Shown: piece by piece, positions 19,795 to 20,453 of the stretch
Numbering within the stretch: position 1 is the first letter of the stretch
Layout: each line of letters starts with the position of its first letter
Origin: a virus
Direction: 5' to 3' (one strand)
Length of the DNA stretch: 20,453 nucleotides
Virus record (IMG/VR): IMGVR_UViG_3300049736_000297
Location: 1 to 20,453 of that record
The notes under the pieces: model-generated
What the model saw: the letters and a program-made list of their open reading frames with translations, nothing else
Database searches by the model: none
Told to the model about the DNA's origin: nothing
Position numbers and translations under genes: made by a program

Positions 19795-20453
19795 AGTGCG
19801 TTACCTCTAGGTAGAACTTCTTCAGGGAAGATGAACTGTTCATGTGGTTGATCAACTGGTGCCAACCATGCACGTAGTCCTTCATTCAATAGGATGTTCT
19901 TGGTGTAGAAGGTCTCAAATTCTGGATCTTCTGCTGCTCTGATCTCTTGACTTACAAAATCATAAGCACGAAGATTAAGAGCAAGCCCAATGATGCCAAT
20001 AGAAGATGTCCAAAGACCCATGACAGGAACAAACAGCATAAAGAAATGCAACCAACGCTTATTGCTAAACGCAATCCCGAAGATCTGCGACCAGAAGCGG
20101 TTCGCCGTAACCATAGAGTAAGTTTCCTCTTCTTGAGTGGAATCAAATGCCTTGAATGTATTTGCTTGGTCTCCATCTTCATACAATGTATTCTCTACTG
20201 TGACTCCGTGAATAGCAGATAGCAATGCGCCACCTAGGATACCAGCAACTCCCATCATATGGAATGGGTTGAGCGTCCAGTTATGGAAGCCCTGTAGGAA
20301 GAGTAGGAACCTAAATATCGCTGCAACACCAAACGACGGTGCAAAGAACCAACTGGACTGTCCGAGAGGATAGATGAGAAACACACTGACAAAAACAGCG
20401 ATAGGCCCAGAGAACGCAATAGCATTGTACGGTCGGATACCAATGAGACGTGC
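19791..20453 (-). CDS. psbD: Photosystem II reaction centre protein D2 (5' part outside window)
   Basis: The frame is open to the window edge; 220 codons of the usual ~352 are present. It begins [20 protein letters not shown] (TyrD is the Tyr of RPY) and continues [36 protein letters not shown] and [20 protein letters not shown] to the end [18 protein letters not shown]. The chlorophyll and iron ligand histidines (equivalents of H197, H214 and H268) are all present, so the part seen is intact. The phage copy keeps photosystem II supplied with D2 while the host protein turns over in light. It heads the operon with two small membrane/secreted proteins. The psbD start and promoter, and a possible psbA, lie outside the window. 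Confidence 0.97.
   Translation of the reverse strand, partial: ARLIGIRPYNAIAFSGPIAVFVSVFLIYPLGQSSWFFAPSFGVAAIFRFLLFLQGFHNWTLNPFHMMGVAGILGGALLSAIHGVTVENTLYEDGDQANTFKAFDSTQEEETYSMVTANRFWSQIFGIAFSNKRWLHFFMLFVPVMGLWTSSIGIIGLALNLRAYDFVSQEIRAAEDPEFETFYTKNILLNEGLRAWLAPVDQPHEQFIFPEEVLPRGNAL

Noticed and set aside
19952-20222. Both-strand ORFs of 76 and 91 codons within psbD
   Set aside because: The D2 frame is certain here; the others are frame shadows.
1-20453. tRNA genes, CRISPR arrays, insertion sequences, integrase or attachment sites
   Set aside because: None recognised by reading; no cloverleaf-like sequence, spaced repeats, transposase or integrase motifs were seen.

Overview
The window is part of a T4-like cyanophage genome, a myovirus of marine Synechococcus or Prochlorococcus. 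The identification rests on T4-type virion genes (gp5, gp26, gp4, gp48, gp53), T4-type replication and transcription genes (gp32, gp33) and typical cyanophage accessory genes: the photosystem II D2 gene psbD, phoH, thyX, a glutaredoxin gene and a CP12-like gene. The DNA is AT-rich with very dense packing; stop/start overlaps (TAATG, TGATG, ATGA, GTGA) join most neighbours.

Region 1 (1-9149, minus strand) is a baseplate-hub and tail module. Reading downstream from its start it holds a tail-tube-like protein, gp26 with a small overlapping-frame chaperone-like gene, a 919-residue protein with M23-like and SleB-like cell-wall domains, a 773-residue sister protein with the same N-terminus, a hub-like protein, a 75-residue CP12-like protein and the N-terminal part of gp5. 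Late-type promoters (ATAAATA core) precede three of these genes. A TTTTTTC slippery heptamer at the end of gp26 lies in the right frame to fuse it to the next ORF by -1 frameshifting.

Region 2 (9182-12106, plus strand) carries gp4 head completion, an unassigned conserved phage protein, gp48 tail tube cap and gp53 baseplate wedge. It ends in a bidirectional terminator whose loop contains the gp53 stop codon.

Region 3 (12152-19264, minus strand) is an early/middle region built from successive short transcription units. Several have a good sigma70-type promoter placed on or just after the hairpin that ends the previous unit. In order of transcription they are: (a) glutaredoxin and four small proteins; (b) a glutamine-riboswitch-like leader with two small ORFs of 54 and 55 codons; (c) a 54-residue cysteine-containing protein; (d) a nucleotide and DNA metabolism operon with thyX, phoH, a RecB-like nuclease, gp33 and a DUF1825-like protein; (e) gp32 and two tiny membrane proteins.

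Region 4 (19313-20453, minus strand) is the end of the psbD operon: D2 (5' part outside the window), a secreted or membrane-anchored small protein and a single-span membrane protein, closed by a UUCG-loop terminator. A 24-25 base palindromic element occurs in three intergenic gaps.

The strongest points for follow-up are the riboswitch-like leader at 17773-17844, the gp26 frameshift, the CP12-like gene inside the baseplate module and the tail protein with an apparently degenerate peptidase site. All family assignments are from recognition of the sequence; no database search was run.
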